Assembly (NCBI GenBank): GCA_029203165.1
Contig: CP119308.1
Location: 806,001-870,000, forward strand
Direction of reading: 5' to 3'
DNA length: 64,000 nucleotides
DNA from: Candidatus Microbacterium colombiense
GTDB taxonomy: Bacteria; Actinomycetota; Actinomycetes; Actinomycetales; Microbacteriaceae
Positions 1-6,845 of this stretch are shown piece by piece. The translations under genes were made by a program, and so were the position numbers. How positions within the stretch are numbered: the first letter of the stretch is position 1; each line of letters starts with the position of its first letter. The notes below the pieces were generated by a model. The model searched no databases and was not told where the DNA came from. It worked only from the letters and a program-made list of their open reading frames with translations.

Positions 1-54
1 ATCATCGAGGAGATCACCGGTCGCATGCCGACCGCCGCGCAGCTCACCAACTGA
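1..54 (+). CDS. 3' end of an unidentified gene (partial)
   Basis: The first 54 bases read openly in frame 1 and end in TGA at 52-54, giving a 17-residue C-terminus that ends AAQLTN. A good intrinsic terminator follows 33 bases later, which supports this being a real gene end. The tail is too short to assign a family; the gene lies almost wholly outside the window. Confidence 0.5.
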   Translation: MIEEITGRMPTAAQLTN

Positions 55-86
55 TCGAGCTGATCGAGCGCACGATGTGACCCCGG

Positions 87-122
87 AGAGTGCCGGGTCG
101 GATACTTCCGGCCCGGCACTCT
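87..122 (+). terminator. Intrinsic terminator of the upstream gene
   Basis: An 11-bp perfect stem (agagtgccggg at 87-97, cccggcactct at 112-122) with a 14-nt loop is followed by a short T-rich stretch (tcttctgt). It sits just after the partial gene's stop codon. Confidence 0.75.
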
Positions 123-130
123 TCTTCTGT

Positions 131-193
131 GTTCATGACTCTGCGTTGTTCATGGCTCGGCGGCGTTCATAGCTCTGCGGCGTTCATAACTCC
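131..193. repeat. Four 17-bp tandem repeats starting GTTCAT
   Basis: The word gttcat recurs at 131, 148, 165 and 182, exactly 17 bp apart, each followed by a variant of (a/g)(a/g)ctc(t)gcggc. The last unit doubles as the left arm of the inverted repeat at 182-267. No gene occupies 55-322; apart from the terminator, these repeats are all I can see in it. Confidence 0.65.
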
Positions 194-267
194 GGAGAAA
201 CGTGGCCGAACTACCCCGGTAACCGCTTTCGCAGGGGTTTTCGGCCAGGTTTTGAGGAGTTATGAAC
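182..267. repeat. Inverted repeat, GTTCATAACTCC family
   Basis: gttcataactcc (182-193) is matched by ggagttatgaac (256-267), a perfect 12-bp outer stem. Inside it, tggccgaa and ttcggcca form a second stem. A second element with nearly the same outer arms lies at 36,631-36,716, so this is probably a dispersed hairpin repeat that may also stop transcription from the YaeQ gene, whose stop codon lies just beyond it. Confidence 0.6.
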
Positions 268-322
268 GGGCAGATCCGGGCAGAGCCGGAGAGACGGCGG
301 GCGGGCGGGCGGCCCGGCGCGG

Positions 323-862
323 TCAGGGGAGTTCGTGCGTGTGCACGGCTGACGTCAGCATCGTGCCGTTCAGGTCGAGGTACAGCGTCTGCTCGGTGAG
401 GGTGAGCGTCACGGTGTTGCGGCGCTCCAGCAGCGGCACGGCCGACTCGATGAAGCCGGGGTCGAAGCTGAAGACGCGGATGGCCTCGGACCGGTGGATG
501 CGCTTGCCCTGCCACGGCGCCATCACCTTCGCCGGGTCGCGGTGGGTGTACACGACGGTGCGCTCGGCGAGACGGCTGCCGTAGTGCAGGCGCTCGGCGT
601 CGGGGGCACCGATCTCGATCCAGGCCGTGATCTGGCCGGTGAGATCGCGCACGAGCACCGCCGGTTCGTCGGTCTTGGAGATGCCCTCGCTGAACGCGAT
701 GCCCTCGGTGTACTCCAGGCCATAGGCCAACAGGCGCGTGACCATGTACGCGTCGGTCTCGGACGGATGCCGCGCAGCGCGCAGCGAGAAGTCTTCGTAG
801 ACACCACGATCCATGTCGGCGAGTTGGACGTCGAACGTGTGGATGGTGGAGCCGATAGCCAT
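323..862 (-). CDS. yaeQ: YaeQ family protein
   Basis: The 179-residue product matches the usual YaeQ length (about 180). It opens with the typical MAIGSTIHTF and keeps DMDRGVYEDFSLRAARHPSE near the N-terminus and the ETDAYMVTRLLAYGLEY helix. Structures of the family show a PD-(D/E)XK nuclease-like fold; the cellular role is unsettled (early reports of suppressing an RfaH defect were not upheld, as I recall). No Shine-Dalgarno is obvious; a TAGGCT box lies 8 nt before the ATG, so a leaderless or very short leader is possible. It is a single gene read towards the repeat-rich spacer. Family assignment is firm, function is not. Confidence 0.85.
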   Translation of the reverse strand: MAIGSTIHTFDVQLADMDRGVYEDFSLRAARHPSETDAYMVTRLLAYGLEYTEGIAFSEGISKTDEPAVLVRDLTGQITAWIEIGAPDAERLHYGSRLAERTVVYTHRDPAKVMAPWQGKRIHRSEAIRVFSFDPGFIESAVPLLERRNTVTLTLTEQTLYLDLNGTMLTSAVHTHELP

Positions 863-899
863 AACCGAGAAGCCTACGCGGCTGACGGCATGCGCCGGT

Positions 900-1100
900 T
901 CAGAAGCGCTTCGCGGTGGAGCGGCGCGGCGCCTGCGCCTGGCCCCCCAATAGCGCCATGCCGATCAGCACGAGCGATGCCCCGAGCGCCGCTGCGCCGA
1001 CGACGGCGATCGTCGTGCCACCCCCCTGGGGGAGGGCGGTGCCGAATACTGTGGCGGCGAGACCACCGAGGAACAACAGGGCGACGTATCCGCGGAACAT
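900..1100 (-). CDS. Small two-helix membrane protein, unknown
   Basis: This 66-residue product has two hydrophobic helices (about residues 4-22 and 28-50) separated by a Gly-rich turn, and a short basic C-terminal tail (RRSTAKRF), so it is probably an inner-membrane protein with a cytoplasmic tail. I do not recognise the family. Its start is supported by a TAGGTT box exactly 6 nt upstream of the ATG, the same arrangement as other likely leaderless genes in this window, and by the absence of a Shine-Dalgarno sequence. Confidence 0.55.
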   Translation of the reverse strand: MFRGYVALLFLGGLAATVFGTALPQGGGTTIAVVGAAALGASLVLIGMALLGGQAQAPRRSTAKRF

Positions 1101-1106
1101 GCTTTC

Positions 1107-1112
1107 AACCTA
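1107..1112 (-). promoter_or_regulatory. -10 box of a leaderless gene (TAGGTT)
   Basis: On the minus strand TAGGTT is followed by six bases (gaaagc) and then the ATG of the 66-residue membrane protein, so transcription would start at or next to the start codon. No clear -35 is seen. Confidence 0.5.
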
Positions 1113-1138
1113 GTACGCGGCTGACGGCGCGGGCCGGT

Positions 1139-2182
1139 TCAGAAGAGCATCGGTTGCGGGGCCGGAGTGGATGCCGCCGCCGACGTGAACTGCACCGGGC
1201 GCACACGCTGCGGGTAGTCGTCTTCGTGGCGTCCGTCGAGCCCGTGTGCCCGGATCAGCGGACGGGCGCGTTTGGCGAGCCATTGCCGATAAGGCTTGGG
1301 GGCTTCGGCGGCCGCGCCGGGATACAGGCCGCGGTAGGACGAGACGAGGTCGGGCCGAGCCTCTCCCAGCCACTGGAAGAACCAGGGCTTGACCCCGGCT
1401 CGCAGGTGCAGGGCGCCGTAGATCACGGTGCGCGCGCCGGCCGCCTTGATCCGCGTCAGGGCGGCGTCGATCGCGGCGAGGGAGTCGGTCATGTGCGGCA
1501 TGATCGGCATCAGGAACACGGTCACGCGGAATCCGGCATCCGCCAGCGCCCGCACGGTGTCGAGTCGTGCCTGCGTGGTCGGGGTTCCCGGTTCGATGGA
1601 CTTCTGCAGCTCGTCGTCGTACATCGCGATCGACATCTGCACATCGATGGGCACGCGCTGGGATGCCTTCACGAGCAGCGGGATGTCGCGCCGGATCAGC
1701 GTGCCCTTCGTGAGGATCGAGATCGGAGTGCCGGATGCCGCGAGCGTCTCGATGATGCCCGGCATCAGCTTGTACCGGCCCTCGGCCCGCTGATACGGGT
1801 CGGTGTTGGTGCCCAGCGCCACGGTCTCGTGCTGCCAGCTGCCGCGGCGCAGCTCCTTCTCGAGCACCTCGACCACGTTGACCTTCACCACGATCTGCGA
1901 GTCGAAGTCCGCACCGCCGTCGAGGTCGAGATACTCGTGTGTCCCGCGGGCGAAGCAGTAGGTGCAGGCATGCGAACATCCACGGTAGGGGTTGATCGTC
2001 CAGGCGAAGGGCATGCGTGAGGCGCCGGGCACGTGGTTCAGCGCCGACTTCGACAGCACCTCGTGGAAGGTCATGCCGGCGAACTCGGGGGTGGTCACCG
2101 TGCGGAGAACGCTGCTGCGCTCTTCGAGTCCGGGCAGCGCCGCGGCATCCACATCTCCGACCTTCTGTCCTTGCCACCGCAT
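1139..2182 (-). CDS. Rv2578c-type radical SAM protein
   Basis: The 347-residue product carries the radical SAM cluster motif as C69-x3-C73-x2-C76 (RGCSHACTYCF), which binds the [4Fe-4S] cluster that cleaves S-adenosylmethionine. Flanking blocks such as TINPYRGCSHACTYC, GTNTDPYQ and the SIAMYDDEL segment are those of the Rv2578c / SplB-like radical SAM family (COG1533) common in actinobacteria. The substrate is not established. The gene stands alone. It has no Shine-Dalgarno sequence but a convincing promoter (TTGACA, 17 bp, TCGAAT) ends 6 nt before the ATG, so the mRNA is probably leaderless. Confidence 0.85.
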   Translation of the reverse strand: MRWQGQKVGDVDAAALPGLEERSSVLRTVTTPEFAGMTFHEVLSKSALNHVPGASRMPFAWTINPYRGCSHACTYCFARGTHEYLDLDGGADFDSQIVVKVNVVEVLEKELRRGSWQHETVALGTNTDPYQRAEGRYKLMPGIIETLAASGTPISILTKGTLIRRDIPLLVKASQRVPIDVQMSIAMYDDELQKSIEPGTPTTQARLDTVRALADAGFRVTVFLMPIMPHMTDSLAAIDAALTRIKAAGARTVIYGALHLRAGVKPWFFQWLGEARPDLVSSYRGLYPGAAAEAPKPYRQWLAKRARPLIRAHGLDGRHEDDYPQRVRPVQFTSAAASTPAPQPMLF

Positions 2183-2188
2183 GCAGCA

Positions 2189-2217
2189 ATTCGAACAAAA
2201 AGACGAATGCTTGTCAA
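2189..2217 (-). promoter_or_regulatory. Promoter of the radical SAM gene (leaderless)
   Basis: Minus strand: a perfect -35 TTGACA (plus-strand 2212-2217), a 17-bp spacer, -10 TCGAAT (2189-2194), then 6 nt (tgctgc) to the ATG at 2182. This is the best -35/-10 pair in the window. Confidence 0.7.
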
Positions 2218-2250
2218 CCTGGAATAGAAACTAAATACGAGAGAAGGAAG

Positions 2251-3453
2251 TCAGGAGAACGTCGCATCCAGCGCGGCATCCAGGTCTACGAGCAGGTCAT
2301 CGACATCCTCGAGGCCCACCGACAGGCGTAGGTGCCCGAACTTCTGGAAGGGCTCCGGATAGGTCGCCACACGCCCGCCCTCGGTGCCGGTGTGCACGAT
2401 GAGTGAGTCGTCGTGTCCGAGGGAGAAGCCCGATGTGATCAGCCGCAAGTTCGCCACGAACCGGTTCTGCACATCCGGCGACCCCTTCACCGCGAACGCC
2501 ATCATGCCGCCGAAACCGCGTCCGCCGAACTGGCGCACTGCGAGTTCGTGGTCGGCGTGGGATTCGAGCCCAGGGAATGAGATGTACTCCACACGGGGGT
2601 CGGCGTCGAGCATCTCGGCGATGTGGATCGCCGAGGAGAAGTGCTGCCGCAGGCGCAGGGGGAGCGTCACGGTGCCGCGCTGGATCTGCCAGGCGTTGAA
2701 CGGCGAGATGATGCCGCCGACGTCGACCATCGCATCCGCCTTGATGGGTTCGATCAGGTCGCGACGCCCGGCGACCGATCCTCCCATCGCGTCACCGTGT
2801 CCGTTCAGGTACTTGGTGAGGGAGTGCACCACCAGGTCGGCGCCGTGCGCGATGGGGCGGTAGAACGGCGGGGGCGAGAAGGTGGAGTCGACCATCAGGA
2901 TGGCGCCGACCGTGTGGGCGATCTCGGCGATCGTCGCGACGTCGGCCACCTTGGTCGTGGGGTTCGCGATCGCCTCGATGCAGACCAGTCGCGTCTCGGG
3001 GCGCATGGCAGCGCGCACCGCATCGAGGTCGCTGATGTCGACGAAGGTCGCTTCGAGTCCGTATCGCTGGGGGAGCAGCTCTGTCCACAGTCGCCAGGTC
3101 GCCTCGTAGACCACATCGCTCACGACGACGTGGTCGCCGAAGCGCACGTGCGTGAAGAAGACCGCGTGCAGGGCGGCCACTCCGGAGGCGAGGGCAACGG
3201 CATCCTCGGCGCCGTCGAGAGCGGCGAGCTTCTGCTCCAGTGCGGCCTGGTTCACCCCGGTGTTGCGGGTGTAGAGCCCCGGCGCGGTCGCAGACCAACT
3301 GATCTCGCTGGGATCGTCCGGCAGCTGGTACGAGTTCGCCATCACGAGCGGGGTGCGCAGTGCCATGGTCGAGTCGAGCTGGTTGCCTGCGTGCACGGCC
3401 AGGCTGAGGTCGGACAGCGTGTGCAGGTCCTTGCGATCGGGGCGAGCGCGCAT
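2251..3453 (-). CDS. Cys/Met metabolism PLP-dependent enzyme (gamma-synthase/gamma-lyase type)
   Basis: A 400-residue fold-type I PLP enzyme of the MetB/MetC/MGL family. The Schiff-base lysine is K214 in HSLTKYLNGHGD, the cofactor-binding Asp lies in MVDSTF (about 189) and the neighbouring-subunit phosphate-binding YTR is at 61-63. The family performs gamma- or beta-elimination/replacement on cysteine, methionine, homocysteine or O-acylhomoserine; sequence alone does not separate cystathionine gamma-synthase from methionine gamma-lyase. I chose the ATG at 3453 because GAAGGAG lies 5 nt before it; an ATG at 3483 has no such site. Divergent with an Lrp-type regulator, which suggests amino-acid-responsive control and favours a catabolic role. 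Confidence 0.85.
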   Translation of the reverse strand: MRARPDRKDLHTLSDLSLAVHAGNQLDSTMALRTPLVMANSYQLPDDPSEISWSATAPGLYTRNTGVNQAALEQKLAALDGAEDAVALASGVAALHAVFFTHVRFGDHVVVSDVVYEATWRLWTELLPQRYGLEATFVDISDLDAVRAAMRPETRLVCIEAIANPTTKVADVATIAEIAHTVGAILMVDSTFSPPPFYRPIAHGADLVVHSLTKYLNGHGDAMGGSVAGRRDLIEPIKADAMVDVGGIISPFNAWQIQRGTVTLPLRLRQHFSSAIHIAEMLDADPRVEYISFPGLESHADHELAVRQFGGRGFGGMMAFAVKGSPDVQNRFVANLRLITSGFSLGHDDSLIVHTGTEGGRVATYPEPFQKFGHLRLSVGLEDVDDLLVDLDAALDATFS

Positions 3454-3492
3454 GGTGACTCCTTCGTTCTGCACCGAGTTCATTCTGACCGG

Positions 3493-3521
3493 GTGCCAAT
3501 CTCCACTCTAGAGTGCATAAT
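3493..3521 (+). promoter_or_regulatory. Candidate promoter of the Lrp-type regulator gene
   Basis: GTGCCA (3493-3498), 17-bp spacer, CATAAT (3516-3521). Each hexamer is one or two mismatches from consensus. The spacer contains the CACTCTAGAGTG palindrome, so a repressor bound there would block this promoter. On the opposite strand TTGACA and TATTAT are also present but only 12 bp apart, so the divergent promoter is unclear. Confidence 0.35.
3504..3515. promoter_or_regulatory. Perfect 12-bp palindrome CACTCTAGAGTG, candidate Lrp operator
   Basis: The palindrome lies in the 123-bp space between the PLP enzyme (minus) and the Lrp/AsnC gene (plus), inside the candidate regulator promoter. Lrp-type proteins usually autoregulate and control a divergent neighbour through such sites; the assignment rests on position only. 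Confidence 0.4.
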
Positions 3522-3576
3522 AGACACACGCAATTGTCAATGTTGCACCACATGAGAACGGGCATCGGAGGTCTCG

Positions 3577-4020
3577 ATGGAGCGGCTTCACCTCGATCAG
3601 ATCGATCGGAGCATCCTCGCAGCGCTCACGGAAGACGCCAGGGTGCCGCTGGTCACCCTTGCCGCCCAGGTGCATCTGTCACGGAACGCCGTGAAGCAAA
3701 GGATGGACCGGATGGAGCGTCAGGGCGTGATCGCCGGCTACACGGTCATGCCCGGTCGTGCCGGCGCGTCCCCGGTGTCGGCGATCGTGATGGTCTACCG
3801 CAGCGACCGGATGCGCGGGGGCGGCGTGATCGCCGAGATCTCGCAGATCCCCGAGGTGCGCCGCTGTGACGTGATGTCGGGCGACTTCGACCTGCTGGTG
3901 ACGCTCGAGGCGGAATCGATGGACCGCATCGGCGAGATCTGGGAGATGCTCGCCGCGGTGCCCGGCGTCGCGAACACGGTGACGGCCGTGTCGCTCACGC
4001 GCGTGATCGATCGCGCCTGA
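3577..4020 (+). CDS. Lrp/AsnC family transcriptional regulator
   Basis: A 147-residue protein of the usual family length. Residues 5-60 form the N-terminal winged helix (LDQIDRSILAALTEDARVPL, then HLSRNAVKQRMDRMERQGVIAGYTV), and residues 68-147 form the RAM ligand-binding domain with a ferredoxin-like fold (VRRCDVMSGDFDLLV is the typical ligand-site strand). Members form dimers to octamers that sense amino acids. GGAGG precedes the ATG by 6 nt. It is divergent from the gamma-synthase/gamma-lyase gene and most probably controls it and itself through the intergenic palindrome. Confidence 0.9.
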   Translation: MERLHLDQIDRSILAALTEDARVPLVTLAAQVHLSRNAVKQRMDRMERQGVIAGYTVMPGRAGASPVSAIVMVYRSDRMRGGGVIAEISQIPEVRRCDVMSGDFDLLVTLEAESMDRIGEIWEMLAAVPGVANTVTAVSLTRVIDRA

Positions 4021-4036
4021 GATCTCGGCACGAGAG

Positions 4037-4086
4037 CCTCGGGGAGGGGCGGGGCATCCCCCAAGGATCCCCGCCCCTCCCCGAGG
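4037..4086. terminator. Bidirectional hairpin between convergent genes
   Basis: A very strong stem (cctcggggaggggcgggg... at 4037-4059 against ...ccccgcccctccccgagg ending 4086) pairs 22 of 23 bases with a short loop. It lies between the stop codons of the Lrp gene (plus) and the aldehyde dehydrogenase (minus). There is no T-run, as is common in high-GC actinobacteria. Confidence 0.75.
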
Positions 4087-4091
4087 AGTCT

Positions 4092-5501
4092 TCAGGTGGT
4101 GATGCAGGTGACCTTCGGCTGCGTCATCTCCTCGTACGCGAAGCGCACGCCTTCACGGCCCATGCTCCCGTACTTCGACCCGCCGAACGGCATGCTGTCG
4201 ATGCGGTAGTCGGACGAGTCGTTGATCATCACGCCGCCGGCATCCAGCGCCTCGGAGACGCGCAGTGCGCGGGCGAGATCGGCAGTGAAGGCCCCCGCAT
4301 GCAGCGCGTAGTCGATGCTGTTCGCCTCGGCCACCGCCTCCTGCTCGGTGTCGAACGGGGTGAGCACGACGACGGGCGCGAACGCTTCTTCGCTCCAGAG
4401 TTCGCACGCGAGCGACACGTTCTCAACAGCGGTCGGCCAGTACACGGAGCCCTCTCGGCGGTGTCCGGCGAGCACGCGTGCTCCGGAGCGCACGGCATCG
4501 TCGACCACCCGCTCTGCGCGCTCGGCTGCGGCCTCCGAGATCATCGGTCCGACATCGGTGGCAGCATCCGTGGGGTCGCCGGCGCGCAACGTCGAGGTGC
4601 GTGCGGCGAAGCGATCGCGGAACTCGTCGTACACCGAGCGCTCGATCAGAATGCGCTGCGCGCCGACGCAGTTCTGCCCCGCGGCCCAGAACGCCCCGGA
4701 CGCGCAGGCCTCGACGGCGGCCGGGATGTCGGCGTCCGCGAACACCAGCACGGGGGCGTTGCCGCCGAGCTCCATCGCGAGCTTCTTGAGCCCGGCGGTG
4801 CGGGCGATCGCCTCACCGGTCGCGAATCCGCCGGTGAACGACACCATGCGGATGTCGCGCACGGCCACGAGCGCCTGCGCCACGTGGCGGTCGCCGTGCA
4901 CCATCGTGATGATCTCGTCCGGCAGTCCGGCCTCGAGCAGCACCTCGACCAGGAACCGGGCGGTCAGCGGAGTGAACTGCGAGGGCTTGAGGATCACCGC
5001 ATTCCCGCCGGCGATCGCCGGTCCGAGCTTGTGGGCCACCAGGTTGAGCGCGTCGTTGTAGGGCGTGATCGCGAGGATCACTCCCAGCGGCTCCCTGGTG
5101 TACCACCCACGTCGATTCGCCGATCCCTCGTAGGCGTCGAACGGGATGACTTCGCCGTCGAACGCACGGGCCGTCTCGGCCGACAGTGAGATCGTGGTCA
5201 GTGCACGCCGCACCTCCTTGCGTGCCTGAGTGATGGTCTTGCCGGCTTCGCGCACGATGAGCGTCGCGGCTTCTTCCGCGCGACCTTCGAGGATTCGGGC
5301 GGCGCGGTCCAGGATGCGATGGCGCTCGAACCGCGAGAGCTGGCGGGAGAGCGACGCGCCGAGTCGGGCGCGCGCCATGATCTCGTCGACGTCGTCGACC
5401 GTGTTCTGCGCCAGGCGGGCGATGACCTCTCCGGTGTACGGGTCGCGCACCTCGAGCTGCGCGGATGCGGAGGTGGGCGCCTCCATCGTCGCGACGCTCA
5501 C
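4092..5501 (-). CDS. NAD(P)-dependent aldehyde dehydrogenase
   Basis: A 469-residue ALDH-superfamily enzyme oxidising an aldehyde to its acid. Key residues are visible: N149 in ITPYN, K172 in LKPSQ, general base E244 in MELGGNAP and nucleophile C278 in GQNCVGAQR. It starts with GTG at 5501 and its first four bases overlap the stop of the homoserine dehydrogenase gene (GTGA), so the two are translationally coupled. The substrate is not evident from sequence (lactaldehyde, succinate semialdehyde or phosphonoacetaldehyde-type relatives exist). Because it is coupled to a homoserine dehydrogenase, aspartate semialdehyde is a reasonable guess, giving aspartate. Confidence 0.85.
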   Translation of the reverse strand: MSVATMEAPTSASAQLEVRDPYTGEVIARLAQNTVDDVDEIMARARLGASLSRQLSRFERHRILDRAARILEGRAEEAATLIVREAGKTITQARKEVRRALTTISLSAETARAFDGEVIPFDAYEGSANRRGWYTREPLGVILAITPYNDALNLVAHKLGPAIAGGNAVILKPSQFTPLTARFLVEVLLEAGLPDEIITMVHGDRHVAQALVAVRDIRMVSFTGGFATGEAIARTAGLKKLAMELGGNAPVLVFADADIPAAVEACASGAFWAAGQNCVGAQRILIERSVYDEFRDRFAARTSTLRAGDPTDAATDVGPMISEAAAERAERVVDDAVRSGARVLAGHRREGSVYWPTAVENVSLACELWSEEAFAPVVVLTPFDTEQEAVAEANSIDYALHAGAFTADLARALRVSEALDAGGVMINDSSDYRIDSMPFGGSKYGSMGREGVRFAYEEMTQPKVTCITT

Positions 5502-6553
5502 CGCACGGCTCCGGCGTACGACTTCTGGTGGGCGTCGATCGCGATGATGTCAGAGAGCAGTGCGTATGCGGTCTCGATGCGACCGGCACCGGGGCCGGAC
5601 ATCGTGACGGTGCCGAGCAGGTCGGTCGTGAACGCGACGGCGTTCGTGGCGCCGGAGATGCCGGCGAGCGGGTGGTCTGCGTCCAGCGAGAGCGGCTCCA
5701 CGGATGCCGTGACGGTGCCGGACTCGTCGCGCGAGACCGTGCCGATCAGTTTCCAATGCTCACCGGCTGCAGCGGCCGCGATCACGTCGCTCGCGGTGAT
5801 GCCGCTGATGCCGGTGCGGGGCACATCAGCCGTCGTGAGGTCTGCGCCGAGGAGTTCGTTCGCCAGGATGACGACCTTCAGCTGCACGTCGGAGCCTTCG
5901 ATGTCGGCGGTGGGGTCGGCCTCGGCGTATCCGAGCGCCTGCGCCTCGGCGACGGCATCCTCGAGCGACTTGCCGCCCTCCATCTGGCCGAGCACGAAGT
6001 TGCTGGTGCCGTTCAGGATGCCCTGGATGCGCGAGATGCGCAGGCCCTTGAGTGTCTCGCCCGCCAGACGGAGCACGGGCGTTCCGCTCATGACGGAGCC
6101 TTCGTACTCGAAGCGCGCGCCGTTCTCCTCGGCCAGGCGGTTGAGCGCGGCGCCGGCGAGCGCGACCGGCCCCTTGTTGGTGGTGGTGACGCTCTTGCCG
6201 CTTTCGAGGGCCGCACGCACATGCGAGATCGCGGGCTCGCCGTCGATAGGGTTCGTGAACGTCGCCTCTGAGATGACGTCGGCGGTGGTGTGGCGGATCA
6301 CGTAGTCGTTGCGGGGCTCTGCGTCGCCGCCCGGCATCCCGGCGAATGTCTCTGTACCGGTCATCGCGAGGGCGGCGTCGAGGTCGATGCCGTCGCTCTG
6401 CATGAGGGAGCCGAGGCGGAGGTCGGTGATCGCGACGACCCGCAGGACGAAGCCGAGGTCGTCGGCGAGCGCGGCACCGCGGTCGCGGATGATCTCGGCG
6501 AGGGCGCGATTGACGCCTCCGAAGCCGATGAGGGCGAGGTCGTGGTGAGTCAC
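5498..6553 (-). CDS. Homoserine dehydrogenase, short form without ACT domain
   Basis: A 351-residue NAD(P)-dependent homoserine dehydrogenase: Rossmann motif LALIGFGGVNRAL at the N-terminus, then the catalytic domain with SGKSVTTTNKGPVAL, EYEGSVMSGTPVLRL and GILNGTSNFVLGQMEGG, all typical. It interconverts L-homoserine and aspartate semialdehyde. The C-terminal ACT domain, which gives threonine feedback in the roughly 430-residue biosynthetic enzymes of actinobacteria, is absent. The start is the GTG at 6553, preceded by AGAAGGAG; a longer reading frame upstream has no ribosome site and no homology-like content. It overlaps the aldehyde dehydrogenase gene by 4 nt and is divergent from the permease. 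Confidence 0.85.
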   Translation of the reverse strand: MTHHDLALIGFGGVNRALAEIIRDRGAALADDLGFVLRVVAITDLRLGSLMQSDGIDLDAALAMTGTETFAGMPGGDAEPRNDYVIRHTTADVISEATFTNPIDGEPAISHVRAALESGKSVTTTNKGPVALAGAALNRLAEENGARFEYEGSVMSGTPVLRLAGETLKGLRISRIQGILNGTSNFVLGQMEGGKSLEDAVAEAQALGYAEADPTADIEGSDVQLKVVILANELLGADLTTADVPRTGISGITASDVIAAAAAGEHWKLIGTVSRDESGTVTASVEPLSLDADHPLAGISGATNAVAFTTDLLGTVTMSGPGAGRIETAYALLSDIIAIDAHQKSYAGAVR

Positions 6554-6804
6554 CGGGGTTCTCCTTCTGTGGGTGGGATGTCGCCGGCGGCATCGCCGAG
6601 CGGACACGGATCCATCCTCAGCGGCGGTGATGTCCGTGCGCGCCTGGCAGAACGGCAGTGGATCGTGCCGGAATGGCAGCGCCGCAGCCGGATCGTCTGC
6701 CGTGTCTGCGGCGGTCACGAATCCGCCGCCGACCCCTTGTGGAGGGGATCGCCAGCGGGGTAGTGTCCCGGCATCCGACCAAGTAATGCGTCATTGGCAC
6801 ACAG

Positions 6805-6823
6805 ATGTGAATATGATGCACAT
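6805..6823. promoter_or_regulatory. Candidate operator ATGTG-N9-CACAT upstream of the permease
   Basis: In the 292-bp region between the homoserine dehydrogenase and permease genes the only clear symmetry is ATGTG (6805-6809) and CACAT (6819-6823) around an AT-rich centre. The locally low GC suggests the promoter lies here. A target for one of the IclR regulators encoded downstream is possible but unproven. Confidence 0.3.
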
Positions 6824-6845
6824 ATCAACCCGATTGAGAGCTCCG

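Noticed and set aside
860..876. Counting yaeQ among the leaderless genes (TAGGCT upstream)
   Set aside because: The gap to the ATG is 8 nt, not the 6 nt shared by the other cases, so it was left out of the class.
2189..2206. LexA/SOS box upstream of the radical SAM gene (cgaacaaaaagacg)
   Set aside because: Only one half (CGAAC) fits the actinobacterial SOS box; the other half lacks GTTCG, and the site is better explained as the promoter spacer and -10.
6554..6718. Upstream extension of the homoserine dehydrogenase frame
   Set aside because: No ribosome site and a low-complexity Arg-rich translation; the GTG at 6,553 with AGAAGGAG and an immediate Rossmann fold is the natural start.
6794..6817. 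TTGGCA/TATGAT as the permease promoter
   Set aside because: The spacer is only 12 bp, too short for a sigma-70-type promoter.
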